From contig CAYQVB010000145.1 in the NCBI GenBank assembly GCA_964420925.1, positions 18,860 to 82,859 of the forward strand: 64,000 bases of DNA. Direction: 5' to 3'. A model generated the notes under the pieces. It did not search any database and was not told the origin of the DNA. It saw only the letters and a program-made list of their open reading frames with translations. The translations under genes and the position numbers were made by a program. The DNA is from JAJEAD01 sp964420925 (GTDB lineage Bacteria > Pseudomonadota > Gammaproteobacteria > HK1). Below, piece after piece: positions 1 to 9,714 of the stretch (position 1 is the first letter of the stretch; the number at the start of each line of letters is the position of its first letter).

Positions 1-963
<963 letters not shown>

Positions 964-1093
964 GTCCCTTCGCCGGCGCCGAGCGACAGTCGAGCACGAG
1001 CGCAGTCAGAGCGTATCGACTGGAGGCGATGCACCTTCTCGACCGCTCGGCGGAGCATCGGAACGAGAACGTTCGTTCCGTGAGCCTTAAGCG

Positions 1094-1378
1094 TCAGAAG
1101 GTCTCCGGCCACTTCCTGGAAGCGTGGAGAACGGCCAGAATTCTGATCTCGATGCCGGCAATCTGATAGGGAAGGACGTAGGGAATTCCCCCGATCACGA
1201 GCTCTCGCGTCCCCCGCACCCGTCCCGGGCGCCCGATTCGAGGATGTTCGGCAAGCATCCGGGTGGCATCCTGGATGGCCGAAACCACGCCCCAGGCCGC
1301 CCCGGGGTCGTTTTCCGCGAGGTACTCGGCAATACTGACCAGGTCGGTCTCAGCTCGGTCCAGCCAGACGACTCTCAT
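1094..1378 (-). CDS. RelE/ParE-family toxin
   Basis: A 94-residue protein with the compact RelE/ParE toxin layout: an N-terminal helical pair (WLDRAETDLVSIAEYL), the HPRIGRPGRV loop, and the C-terminal beta strands with IPYVLPYQI and EIRILAVLHASRKWP. This family either cleaves mRNA at the ribosome or inhibits gyrase; which applies here cannot be told from sequence. It starts with ATG overlapping the stop of the preceding CopG-type antitoxin by four bases (ATGA), the usual antitoxin-toxin order. The pair sits on the minus strand between two plus-strand aromatic genes and interrupts the box cluster, so it is probably an insertion. Confidence 0.88.
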   Translation of the reverse strand: MRVVWLDRAETDLVSIAEYLAENDPGAAWGVVSAIQDATRMLAEHPRIGRPGRVRGTRELVIGGIPYVLPYQIAGIEIRILAVLHASRKWPETF

Positions 1379-1647
1379 GACCTCGTCTGGTCGAACCGGC
1401 TCGCGAGCATTGCTCTCAGCTTGCTGAACACCTCGTCATGAGCGATCCATCCGGCATCATCGCCCCCTGCTCTCTCGAGCCTCCCCTCGATTCTTCGGGT
1501 CTGCCAGTCGTAGAGCTCGAGGTAGTGATCGATTGCTTCGTTGACGACGTAGCTCCGAGATCGATCCGCAGTGGCAGCAATGGCGTCCAGCTTCGCCTGT
1601 TTGTCCGGTGAAACGGATATGCTCATGCGCCCGGTGCTGCTGGCCAT
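1375..1647 (-). CDS. CopG/RHH-type antitoxin
   Basis: A 90-residue protein with an N-terminal ribbon-helix-helix segment (MSISVSPDKQAKLDAIAAT, then SRSYVVNEAIDHYL) and a charged C-terminal half that would wrap the toxin. It should neutralise the ParE/RelE-type toxin encoded directly downstream and repress the common promoter, which must lie in the roughly 100 bases up to the benzoate-CoA ligase start. The ATG at residue 1 is used; an internal ATG at MSISV is a possible alternative that would still keep the whole RHH domain. Stop codon and toxin start overlap. Confidence 0.87.
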   Translation of the reverse strand: MASSTGRMSISVSPDKQAKLDAIAATADRSRSYVVNEAIDHYLELYDWQTRRIEGRLERAGGDDAGWIAHDEVFSKLRAMLASRFDQTRS

Positions 1648-1751
1648 CGAGATCTCTCCCGTAATCGTGGTTAATCACCCTTCATCATGAAGTGCTTTCC
1701 GGCAGGGGACAAGTGCTGCCCGCAGCCCATTGGTTGGTCGGAGGAAAGGCC

Positions 1752-3335
1752 ATGATGCAGCTCGCCCGCGTGGACCGTTCGGTGACTCCGACCGCCATCG
1801 AAGTTCCGCGGGAGTACAACGCCGCGCTCGAGTTCGTCGACGCCAACGTCGACCGGGGCCGGGGAGAGAAAGTCGCCTTCATCGACGATTCCGGGCGATA
1901 CACCTATCGGGAGCTGGCGGAGCGGGTGAACCGGGCGGGCAACGCGCTGCGCGCGCTCGGTGCGGGGATGGAGACCCGCGTGCTCATGTGCATGGCCGAC
2001 GGCATCGACTTCCCGGCGGTGTTCTTCGGGGCGATCAAGGCCGGATGCGTCCCCATCCCGGTGAACACCCTGCTCACCCCGAGCGACTACGCGTATCTCC
2101 TCCAGGACTCGCGGGCGCGCTTCGCGGTGGTGAGCGAAACCCTGCTCGATCGATTCGAGCCCGCCCTCGCTGGGCAACCCCACCTCGAAGGGGTGGTGGT
2201 GGCCGGCGGAACTGCCCCCAGCCACCCGCGCCTGGAAGATCTGCTCGCGGCAGCGTCCGATTCGCTCGACCCCGCGCCCACCACCTGCGACGACATCGCG
2301 TTCTGGCTCTACACCTCGGGCTCCACCGGCACCCCGAAGGGCTCGATGCACCTGCACCGCCACCTGATCGCGACCGCGGAGCACTACGGGGTAGCGACCC
2401 TCGGAATCCGCGAGGACGACGTCGTGTACTCCGCCGCCAAGCTCTTCTTCGCCTACGGGCTCGGCAACGCAATGACCTTTCCCTTCCACGTCGGGGCGAC
2501 CACCGTGGTCCTCGCGGAGCGTCCCACCCCGGATGCCGTTATGCGGCTGCTGCGCACCCACCGGCCGACCATCTTCTACGGCGTGCCCACCCTCTACGGC
2601 GCGCTGCTCGCGGATCCCGTCAACGGTCGCGAGAACGCCTCTCCCGCGCTGCGCCTCGCGGTCTCCGCCGGCGAGGCGCTGCCGGCGGAGATCGGCCGCG
2701 CCTTCGAGGAGCGCTTCGGCGCGCCCGTCCTCGACGGGCTCGGCTCGACCGAGATGCTCCACATCTTCCTCTCCAACCGGGAGGACGACGTACGCTACGG
2801 CACCTCGGGGAAGGCAGTGCCGGGCTACGCGCTCAGGGTCGTCGACGAGAGTGGCGAGCCGGCGGCGGCGGACGAGCTGGGAGAGCTGTGGGTGAGCGGC
2901 GACTCCTCCGCGATCGGGTACTGGAACCAGCGCGACAAGTCGCGAGCCACCTTCCAGGGGACCTGGACCCGCACCGGAGACAAGTACCGGGTGGACGCGG
3001 AAGGCTACTACCACTACTGCGGGCGCACCGACGACATGCTCAAGGTCGGGGGGCAGTGGGTGTCGCCTTTCGAGGTGGAGTCCGCACTGCTCGCGCACTC
3101 CGGGGTGCTCGAGGCCGCGGTGGTGGGGCAGGATGACGAGCAGGGCCTGGTCAAGCCCAAGGCCTTCGTCGTGGTGGCGGAAGGAAGCGAGGCCGGCGAC
3201 GCCCTCGCGGACGAGCTCAAGGAGTTCGTGAAGGGCCGTCTCGCGCCCTTCAAGTACCCGCGCTGGATCGAGTTCGCCAAGAGTCTGCCGAAGACCGCCA
3301 CCGGGAAAATCCAGCGCTTCAAGCTCCGGGGCTGA
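1752..3335 (+). CDS. bclA: Benzoate-CoA ligase family protein
   Basis: An ANL-superfamily acyl-CoA synthetase of 527 residues that activates benzoate (or a substituted benzoate) to the CoA thioester using ATP. The AMP-binding P-loop is YTSGSTGTPKG at about residues 187-197; the GLGSTEM adenine-site motif and the hinge region (YRVDAEGYYHYCGRTDDMLKVGGQWVSP) are intact, and the catalytic lysine lies in the C-terminal PKTATGKIQRF. The start at MMQLARVD is preferred because a GAGGAAAGG Shine-Dalgarno precedes it; an upstream ATG would add 20 unconserved residues. It supplies the substrate of BoxB encoded upstream. The UbiD-like gene follows after 16 bases, so the two are probably cotranscribed. 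Exact aromatic specificity is not readable. Confidence 0.88.
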   Translation: MMQLARVDRSVTPTAIEVPREYNAALEFVDANVDRGRGEKVAFIDDSGRYTYRELAERVNRAGNALRALGAGMETRVLMCMADGIDFPAVFFGAIKAGCVPIPVNTLLTPSDYAYLLQDSRARFAVVSETLLDRFEPALAGQPHLEGVVVAGGTAPSHPRLEDLLAAASDSLDPAPTTCDDIAFWLYTSGSTGTPKGSMHLHRHLIATAEHYGVATLGIREDDVVYSAAKLFFAYGLGNAMTFPFHVGATTVVLAERPTPDAVMRLLRTHRPTIFYGVPTLYGALLADPVNGRENASPALRLAVSAGEALPAEIGRAFEERFGAPVLDGLGSTEMLHIFLSNREDDVRYGTSGKAVPGYALRVVDESGEPAAADELGELWVSGDSSAIGYWNQRDKSRATFQGTWTRTGDKYRVDAEGYYHYCGRTDDMLKVGGQWVSPFEVESALLAHSGVLEAAVVGQDDEQGLVKPKAFVVVAEGSEAGDALADELKEFVKGRLAPFKYPRWIEFAKSLPKTATGKIQRFKLRG

Positions 3336-3351
3336 AGGAAGGGGGGACAAC

Positions 3352-4881
3352 ATGGCGGGACCCAACCACCTGAGCGATCTCCAGGCGATCATCGAAGACC
3401 TCGATGCGATGGGCCGCCTCGTGCGCGTCACCTCCGAAGTGGACCCGGAGTTCGAGCTGGCGGGCATCGCGGCCCGCCTGGAAGGCGGGCCCCGGGCAGT
3501 GCTCTTCGAGAACGTGAAAGGCCACGACGCGCCGGTGCTCACCGGGCTCTACTGGTCCCGGGAGCTGCTCGGGAGCCTGATGCGCCGGGACGTGCGTGAC
3601 CTGCCCGGGTTCGTCTCGGGCGCGATCCGATCCTGGCAGCAGACGCCGGTGGATCCGGTGATGGTCGATCACGGGCCCATCTTCGATGGCAACCGCGACG
3701 AGGTGGACCTCCACCGGCTGCCCGTCCCGGTGCACGCGGAGAAGGACGGAGGACCCTACTTCGACGCCGGGGTGGTGATCGCCCGCGACCCCGAGACCGG
3801 GGTGCGCAACGCGTCCATCCAGCGCTTCATGGTGACCGGCAAGGACCGGATGCACATCAACATCGACGCCGGCCGGCACCTCGAGCTCTACCTCGACAAG
3901 GCCAGGGCGCGGGGCGAGAGTTTGCACTTCTCCATCAACTGCGGCGTGGGGCCGGGCCTGCACTTCGCGGCGGCGACTCCCGCCGAGGCGGCTCCGGCCG
4001 AGACCGACGAGCTCGGCATCGCCAGCGTCTTCCACGAGGCTCCCCTCGAGCTTGTCGAAGGACGCACCCTCCCCGTGCACATCGTCGCCAACGCGATGTA
4101 CGCGCTCGAATGCGAGATCGTTCCCGGCGAGGTCGCCGACGAAGGCCCCTTCGCCGAGGTGACCGGCTACTACGCCAAGGTTGCTCCGCGTCCCGTGGTG
4201 CACGTGCGCGAAATCCACCGCCGCCCGAACGCGGTGTTCCAGACCATCCTCTCCGGCGTCGAGGTATGGAACTCCGTCGGCCTGCTCGGCGAGGCCAACG
4301 TGCTCGCCCTGCTCCAGCGGCAGGTGCCGGGGGTCGAGGACGTGTACTTCAGCCACGGCGGCTGCGGCTTCTACCACGCGATCGTGCAGATCGCCCAAAA
4401 GCGCGCGGGCTGGTCCAAGCAGGCGATCATGGCCGCATTCGCGGCCTTCCCTCCGCTTAAGATGGTCACGGTGGTCGACAGCGACGTCGACATCCGCAAT
4501 CCGAGCGACATCGAGTGGGCGATGACCACCCGGCTCGACCCGAAGCAGGGGATCGTCACCATCGAGAACGTGTTCGGGCACGGCCTCAACCCGAGCTTCC
4601 CCGATTATCTCGGCACCAAGGTCGGATTCGACTGCTGCCGGCCCTTCCCTCTCACCTCGGAGTACGACCGGGCCGCCTACCGGCCGGTGTCGCTCGACGG
4701 GGTGACGATGCAGATCCCCGAGATTGCGGCGCCGGGAGCGCCACCGCCCGTTCCGTCAACCCCATCCAATCGGGGAGGGGCGCGTCCAAAGCGCCGCAAG
4801 ACCGGCGCTGCTCCCCGGAAGAGAGTCCCAGGAGCCGGGGCGAAACGCAAACGCTCCCCTGCTCGTCCCGACTCCTCTTGA
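3352..4881 (+). CDS. UbiD-family (prenylated-FMN) aromatic decarboxylase
   Basis: A 509-residue member of the UbiD family of reversible (de)carboxylases, which use prenylated FMN made by UbiX. Family landmarks are the NASIQRFMV segment (about residues 153-161), the DEGPFAEVTGYY acidic motif (about 263-274) and the HGGCGFYHAIVQI region. The enzyme presumably acts on an aromatic or alpha,beta-unsaturated acid and feeds the CoA ligase just upstream (16-base gap). Odd: the last 45 or so residues form a Lys/Arg/Pro-rich tail (RPKRRKTGAAPRKRV...) outside the family fold. No ubiX homologue is in the window. Housekeeping UbiD in ubiquinone synthesis is less likely given this catabolic context. Confidence 0.85.
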   Translation: MAGPNHLSDLQAIIEDLDAMGRLVRVTSEVDPEFELAGIAARLEGGPRAVLFENVKGHDAPVLTGLYWSRELLGSLMRRDVRDLPGFVSGAIRSWQQTPVDPVMVDHGPIFDGNRDEVDLHRLPVPVHAEKDGGPYFDAGVVIARDPETGVRNASIQRFMVTGKDRMHINIDAGRHLELYLDKARARGESLHFSINCGVGPGLHFAAATPAEAAPAETDELGIASVFHEAPLELVEGRTLPVHIVANAMYALECEIVPGEVADEGPFAEVTGYYAKVAPRPVVHVREIHRRPNAVFQTILSGVEVWNSVGLLGEANVLALLQRQVPGVEDVYFSHGGCGFYHAIVQIAQKRAGWSKQAIMAAFAAFPPLKMVTVVDSDVDIRNPSDIEWAMTTRLDPKQGIVTIENVFGHGLNPSFPDYLGTKVGFDCCRPFPLTSEYDRAAYRPVSLDGVTMQIPEIAAPGAPPPVPSTPSNRGGARPKRRKTGAAPRKRVPGAGAKRKRSPARPDSS

Positions 4882-5018
4882 AGGACCGCCCTGGGCTGGC
4901 GGCGCGCGAGACGCCCCATGCAAAACGCCTCGCGGACGAGGGCCCCCCACGCCTGGCTCCCGGCCCCGGCGCCTCGGAGAGAGACTTTCTGCGAGCGATC
5001 AGAGCATGGGGGAAGGGC

Positions 5019-5657
5019 TTACCATCCGCTCTCGATCGACCACTGCGTGGGAAGCCCGGCGTCCTTCCACGCCCTGAGACCGCCGCGATACCAGTAGACG
5101 TTCCGGTATCCGATCATGCTCGCCCGAAGCGACGCGTTGTAGGAAGCCCAGCACTGCGCCCCCGAGCAGAAGAACACCATTGCACGCGCTCGGTTGCCCA
5201 GCGTCAGCTCCTCGAGCTTCGTCGCCAGCCGATCATTGCTCGTGGTGGAGAAGCCCGCTCCCCGGAGCCACCACGCGCCCGCCACCGTCTGATGGCTCGC
5301 CTGGGAAAGCACGTCGATGAGCATAGGCGGCTCGGGACCGAGCATGAGCCGGACCAGCTCCCGAGTCGTGATGGTGATCGCCCTCGGGTGGTACGCGGGA
5401 GTGGGGGCGTGCAGCTTGCCGGCGCGAAAGTCGATGGTCGCTACTACGTTCCAGTCCCTGGCCTCCTCGCCGTAGAACTCCCGCGTGAGCGAGGCATTCC
5501 GCAGCTTCGCCTCGACGTCGGATACCGAAACCACCGACCCCGCAAATGAAGCACCGCCGTCCGCGCTCTGGGCCCGGGCATGCGCGGACCACAAGCAAAG
5601 CGCAATGCCCGCTACGACTATCCGGAAGAGCTGGCGCTTGTCGATGATATCCCGCAC
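5019..5657 (-). CDS. Secreted rhodanese-like protein with C-x4-C-W active loop
   Basis: A 212-residue protein with a signal peptide (residues 1-29, cleavage near AHARA/QS) and a C-terminal rhodanese-like domain (about 95-210). Cys164 heads the active-site loop CSGAQCW, with a second Cys at 169 and Trp at 170. This resembles the periplasmic family linked to PQQ-dependent catabolism (CXXCW-motif proteins), though the spacing here is C-x4-C-W. It could be a sulfurtransferase or a redox or structural partner of a periplasmic dehydrogenase; no PQQ enzyme is in the window. It follows the TrpB-like gene on the same strand after nine bases, suggesting one transcript. Confidence 0.72.
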   Translation of the reverse strand: MRDIIDKRQLFRIVVAGIALCLWSAHARAQSADGGASFAGSVVSVSDVEAKLRNASLTREFYGEEARDWNVVATIDFRAGKLHAPTPAYHPRAITITTRELVRLMLGPEPPMLIDVLSQASHQTVAGAWWLRGAGFSTTSNDRLATKLEELTLGNRARAMVFFCSGAQCWASYNASLRASMIGYRNVYWYRGGLRAWKDAGLPTQWSIESGW

Positions 5658-5666
5658 CGGGAACCC

Positions 5667-7037
5667 TCAGGCCGCCGCCGGTACCGAGGGCAGGCCCGCG
5701 AGCGCCATTGCGAGCTCCTGCTCGTCGTAGGGCTGATCCGCAAGCGCGCCCGCGAAGTAGTCGGTGTACGCCTGCATGTCGAAGTGGCCGTGGCCGCAGA
5801 GGTTGAAGACGATGGCGCGGGACACGCCCTCCTCCTTGCAGCGCAGGGCCTCGTCGATCACCGCCTTGACCGCGTGACTCGCTTCCGGCGCCGGCACGAT
5901 GCCCTCCGCTCGCGCGAAACGCACTCCCGCCTCGAAGCACGCGGTCTGGGTGTGCGCCACGGAGCGGATGAGTCCGAGATCCTGCGCGTGGCTCACGAGC
6001 GGCGCCATGCCGTGGTAGCGCAAGCCTCCCGCGTGGAAGCCGGAAGGCACGAAGCTCGAGCCGAGCGTATGCATCTTGACCAGGGGCGTGAGCTTGCCGG
6101 TGTCCCCGAAGTCGTAGGCGAACCTCCCGCGGGTCAGGCTGGGGCAGGCGGAGGGCTCGACCGCAACCACGTCGAGGTCCCCGCCCCCGCGCAGCTTCTC
6201 CCCGATGAAGGGGAAGGCGATTCCTGCGAAGTTGCTGCCGCCGCCGGTGCAGCCCACGACGATGTCCGCCCGGTCGTCGGCCATCGCGAGCTGAGCCTGC
6301 GCTTCCTGTCCGATGACGGTCTGGTGCATCAGCACGTGGTTCAGCACGCTGCCGAGCGCGTAGCTCGTGTCTCCACGTTGCGCGGCGTCTTCCACCGCCT
6401 CGCTGATCGCGATGCCGAGACTGCCGGTGCTGTCGGGGTTGGCGGCGAGGATCGCGCGCCCCGAGTTGGTGTGATCGCTCGGACTCGCCACGCACTCCGC
6501 CCCGTAGGTCTCCATCATCGCCTTGCGGTAGGGCTTCTGGTCGAAGCTGACCCTCACCATGTAGACCTTGATCTCGAGCCCGAAGAGAGAGCCCGCGTAG
6601 GCGAGCGCCGAGCCCCACTGGCCGGCGCCGGTCTCGGTGGCGATGCGGGTGATGCCCGCCTCCTTGTTGTAGAAGGCCTGGGCCACCGCGGTGTTCGGCT
6701 TGTGGCTGCCGACCGGGCTCACGCCCTCGTACTTGTAGTAGATGCGCGCCGGCGTATCGAGGTCTCGCTCGAGCCCCGCGGCGCGATAGAGGGGAGTGGG
6801 CCGCCACGCCCGGTACGCGTCGCGGACCGGCTGGGGGATCTCGATCTCGCGGTCCTGGCTCACTTCCTGGCCGATCAGGGCCATCGGGAAGAGCGGCGCC
6901 AGGTCGTCGGGACCGATGGGCTGGCCGGTGCCCGGATGCAACACCGGAGCGGCCGGGCTCGGCAGGTCGGCCTGGATGTTGTACCAGGCACGGGGAATCT
7001 GGTCTTCGCGCAGAAGGAACTTTCTCGTGTCGCTCAT
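5667..7037 (-). CDS. TrpB-like PLP enzyme (tryptophan synthase beta subunit-like, TrpB2 type)
   Basis: A 456-residue fold-type II PLP enzyme of the longer TrpB2 branch. The PLP-binding lysine is Lys113 in GSHKPNT; ETGAGQWG (about 136-143), the phosphate-binding CTGGGSNFAG (about 238-247) and the FNLCGHGHFD segment are present. TrpB2 enzymes join indole to serine without TrpA or act on other substrates. No trpA or other trp gene is nearby and the partner gene encodes a secreted rhodanese-like protein, so tryptophan synthesis is not certain. The start at MSDTRKFLL is chosen because the upstream in-frame extension (about 70 residues) is low-complexity and unlike the family. Confidence 0.85.
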   Translation of the reverse strand: MSDTRKFLLREDQIPRAWYNIQADLPSPAAPVLHPGTGQPIGPDDLAPLFPMALIGQEVSQDREIEIPQPVRDAYRAWRPTPLYRAAGLERDLDTPARIYYKYEGVSPVGSHKPNTAVAQAFYNKEAGITRIATETGAGQWGSALAYAGSLFGLEIKVYMVRVSFDQKPYRKAMMETYGAECVASPSDHTNSGRAILAANPDSTGSLGIAISEAVEDAAQRGDTSYALGSVLNHVLMHQTVIGQEAQAQLAMADDRADIVVGCTGGGSNFAGIAFPFIGEKLRGGGDLDVVAVEPSACPSLTRGRFAYDFGDTGKLTPLVKMHTLGSSFVPSGFHAGGLRYHGMAPLVSHAQDLGLIRSVAHTQTACFEAGVRFARAEGIVPAPEASHAVKAVIDEALRCKEEGVSRAIVFNLCGHGHFDMQAYTDYFAGALADQPYDEQELAMALAGLPSVPAAA

Positions 7038-7448
7038 GGTGTCGCTCGAGGTCGATGAAGAACAAGTGAGGGCCGCATTCTCCCGAAGGGGCTCCCAAGT
7101 GGCAACCGGACGAGCGGCCGGCGCCCCGACGCACCGGGAAGCGCTCTCGGGGTCGACCGGGCGAAGCCGCTCCGCTGGCTGCGCGGCCAACGCTTTCGCC
7201 ACTCGACGCCGGCGTTGCGTGGCGGAGCCGATGCCGGTTTGACATTGCACCGCACGGGCGGCTCAATTAGCCGGATTCGAACATGAGGATTCCGGCTCGG
7301 ACTGCAGTCTTGTTCGCGAGCCCGCGCGCCGGACTCCGTTCATCGCTGCCCTGAAAGGCCGGCGGCTCCGGCGGCATGACGCGTGCCCCCGGAGATGCCG
7401 GCTCCACCCGGGCTCTCCAGGCACTTCCCGAACGAGGAGAACACCCCG
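7038..7448. other. Divergent intergenic region between the TrpB-like gene and the ABC importer operon
   Basis: A 411-base stretch with no supportable gene. It must hold the promoters for the minus-strand TrpB-like/rhodanese pair and the plus-strand ABC importer. Around 7273-7290 there is a GCCGGA...TCCGGC type inverted repeat that could be an operator, but no convincing -35/-10 pair was found. A short GAGGAGA Shine-Dalgarno lies just before the importer start. Confidence 0.5.
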
Positions 7449-8627
7449 ATGATGAGGAAAACACATACCCTGGCCGCGACGCTGGCGGTGCTCGCCCTCA
7501 GTCTCCCGGTCTCCGCCGCGGACCCGATCAAGATCGGCGTGCTGCTGCCTTCCTCCGGCGTCTTCGCCGGCCTCGGCAATGACCAGATGCTCGCCCTGGA
7601 GATGGGCTTCGACGACTTCGGTCGCGAGGTGGCGGGACGTCCCATCGAGCTGATCCCGGCCGATTCCGAAGGAAAGCCGGCCACGGGTCTCGCCCAGTTC
7701 AAAAGGCTGGCCTTCAGGGACGAGGTCGACATCGTGGTCGGCGTCATCTCCTCCGCGGTGGCCGGAGCAGTCCGCGATGTCGCCCACAACGCGGAAGTGC
7801 CGCTCATCATCTCCAACGCGGGCAACAACGCGCTGACCGGAGAGCAGTGCAGTCCCTGGATCCTGCGCAGCTCCTTCTCAAATGCCCAGATCGTGCGCGA
7901 GATGGGGCCCTGGATGGCCGCCAAGGGCTACAACAACGTGTTTCTCATGGCCTTCGACTACGCGGCCGGTCACCAGATGATGGATGCGTTCCGGGAGGGA
8001 TTCGTGGCCGCGGGAGGCAACATCGCGGGCGAGGAGTTCCCGCCGCTTGGAGAGACCAAGGACTTCGGCCCCTATCTCGCCAAGATGAAGGCGGCCAAGC
8101 CCGACGCGGCCTTCGTGTTCTTCGCCGGCGGCCCCGCGATCAAGTTCGTGAAGGAGTGGGCGGCCTTCGGGTTGAAGGGTGAGGTGACACTCGCCGGGGC
8201 AGGCTGGCTGAACTCCGCGCTCTACGTGAAGAAGCAGGGGATGGACGCCGAAGGCGCACTCGGGATCCTGAACTATGTCCCGTCGATCGACACGCCCGAG
8301 AACGCGGCCTTCCAGGAGAGTTTCCGGGCCGCGCACGGGCGTGACGGCTCGGAGTTCGGGGTGGCCGCCTACGACAGCGCGCGCCTCATCGTGGAAGCGC
8401 TGAAGGCGACGGGCGGCGCCACCGACGACAAGGCGGCGCTCGTGGCGGCGATGCGCGAAGTGCAGTTCAACGGCCCCCGGGGTCCCTTCCGCATCGATCC
8501 GATGACCAACAACGTGATCCAGAACATCTACATTTTCGAAGTGCAGGCTGAAGGGGACAGCGTCTCGGCAATGGTGCAGGACGTCATCCCGGACGTTCAG
8601 GATCCTCCCAGCGGCTGCGCCTTGTAG
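7449..8627 (+). CDS. ABC transporter periplasmic substrate-binding protein (branched-chain/aromatic type)
   Basis: A 392-residue periplasmic binding protein of the Leu/Ile/Val-type family (type I fold). A signal peptide covers residues 1-23 (LAVLALSLPVSA/A), followed by the usual IKIGVLLPSSGVFAGLG start and a second lobe from about residue 140. The ATG pair at 7449/7452 follows a GAGGAGA ribosome site; the longer frame upstream is not a signal sequence. It is the first of five importer genes in order SBP, two permeases, two ATPases. In box-pathway clusters such importers often carry benzoate, and the nearby box genes make an aromatic acid a reasonable guess, but the ligand is not readable. 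A strong hairpin follows the gene. Confidence 0.88.
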   Translation: MMRKTHTLAATLAVLALSLPVSAADPIKIGVLLPSSGVFAGLGNDQMLALEMGFDDFGREVAGRPIELIPADSEGKPATGLAQFKRLAFRDEVDIVVGVISSAVAGAVRDVAHNAEVPLIISNAGNNALTGEQCSPWILRSSFSNAQIVREMGPWMAAKGYNNVFLMAFDYAAGHQMMDAFREGFVAAGGNIAGEEFPPLGETKDFGPYLAKMKAAKPDAAFVFFAGGPAIKFVKEWAAFGLKGEVTLAGAGWLNSALYVKKQGMDAEGALGILNYVPSIDTPENAAFQESFRAAHGRDGSEFGVAAYDSARLIVEALKATGGATDDKAALVAAMREVQFNGPRGPFRIDPMTNNVIQNIYIFEVQAEGDSVSAMVQDVIPDVQDPPSGCAL

Positions 8628-8640
8628 GGGCGCCGCACCT

Positions 8641-8681
8641 CGCGTGATGGCAGGTACCGGATGAGTCCCTGCCATCACGCG
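8641..8681 (+). terminator. Strong hairpin between the binding-protein gene and the permease genes
   Basis: Perfect 14-base inverted repeat (8641-8654 with 8668-8681; arm CGCGTGATGGCAGG) around a 13-base loop. No U-tract follows, so it is not a classical intrinsic terminator. In importer operons such a structure commonly protects the upstream message and lowers downstream expression, giving excess binding protein. The 208-base gap that holds it is the only sizeable gap in an otherwise overlapping operon. Confidence 0.6.
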
Positions 8682-8835
8682 CCGGGGCGTGCGGGCCGCG
8701 CAAAGCCCCGGATGAAGGGCGGCCGGCACCGCCTGCGCTCTTCCCCGAAGAGCCGATCCCAACAACCGGGAAGCAACATCCGGCACGCTTTCCGCCACGT
8801 ACGAAGCGACTGAGTCCCGAGAATCCGGCACCGCC

Positions 8836-9714
8836 GTGCTGCTCGATCCCCAATTCCTGATCGTGCAGACCCTGAACGGGCTGCAGCTTTCCGCCCTGCT
8901 CTTCCTGCTCGCAATCGGGCTCTCGGTCGTGTTCGGGCTGATGAACTTCATCAACCTCGCCCACGGCACCCTGTTCATGCTCGGCGCCTACTTCGGACTG
9001 AGCGCGGCAGGCTCCTTCGAATCCTTCTGGCTCGCCTTGGCTCTAGCCCCTCTCGGCGTCTCCCTGATCGGAGGGCTCCTCTACCTCGTGCTCTTGCGCC
9101 ACATGCAGCGAGCGGACCCCATGAAGCAGGTGCTGGTGACCTTCGGGCTCATCTTCGTCGGGTTGGAGTCCGTGATGATCGTGTGGGGGCCGCTCCCGCA
9201 CACCATCGACGTACCTGCCCTGCTCGCCGGAAGCAGCAGCGTGCTCGGTCAGGTGTACCCTACCTACCGCCTCTTCATCATCGCACTCGGTCTGGCGGTC
9301 TTTCTCCTTCTCTACCTGGGGCTCGAGCGCACCCGCCTCGGCGCCATCGTGCGTGCGGGCGTGGACAACCGCACCATGGTGGCGGCGCTCGGCATCGACA
9401 TCGGCCTGGTCTTCTTCCTGGTGTTCTGCCTGGGTTGCGGGCTCGCGGGACTCGCCGGCGTGGTCGCGGCGCCGGTCTTCTCGATCTTTCCCGGAATGGA
9501 CATGTCGGTGCTCATCCTCGCCCTGATCGTGGTGGTGCTCGGCGGCCCCGGCAGCCTCAAGGGGGCGGGGCTCGGCTCGCTCATCATCGGGATCGCGGAC
9601 ACCTACGGACAGGTGCTGGTGCCGGAGCTCGCGCGGGTCACCATCTATGCGCTGATGGCGCTCATCCTGATCTTCAAGCCGGCAGGCCTCGTACCGGTGC
9701 GCAGCGGGCACTGA
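8836..9714 (+). CDS. Branched-chain-type ABC transporter permease (LivH family)
   Basis: A 292-residue inner-membrane permease with about eight hydrophobic helices and the LivH-type signature GLMNFINLAHGTLFMLGAY near residues 36-54; the conserved LGGPGSLKGAGLGSLIIGI segment lies at about 235-253 near the C-terminus. It begins with GTG. It forms the translocation channel with the LivM-type permease encoded next, whose ATG overlaps its stop (TGATG). Assigned to the importer by operon position. Confidence 0.9.
   Translation: MLLDPQFLIVQTLNGLQLSALLFLLAIGLSVVFGLMNFINLAHGTLFMLGAYFGLSAAGSFESFWLALALAPLGVSLIGGLLYLVLLRHMQRADPMKQVLVTFGLIFVGLESVMIVWGPLPHTIDVPALLAGSSSVLGQVYPTYRLFIIALGLAVFLLLYLGLERTRLGAIVRAGVDNRTMVAALGIDIGLVFFLVFCLGCGLAGLAGVVAAPVFSIFPGMDMSVLILALIVVVLGGPGSLKGAGLGSLIIGIADTYGQVLVPELARVTIYALMALILIFKPAGLVPVRSGH

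Noticed and set aside
1671..3542. 623-residue minus-strand frame opposite the benzoate-CoA ligase gene
   Set aside because: A GC-rich antisense shadow with no family features; the plus-strand frame has all ANL ligase motifs.
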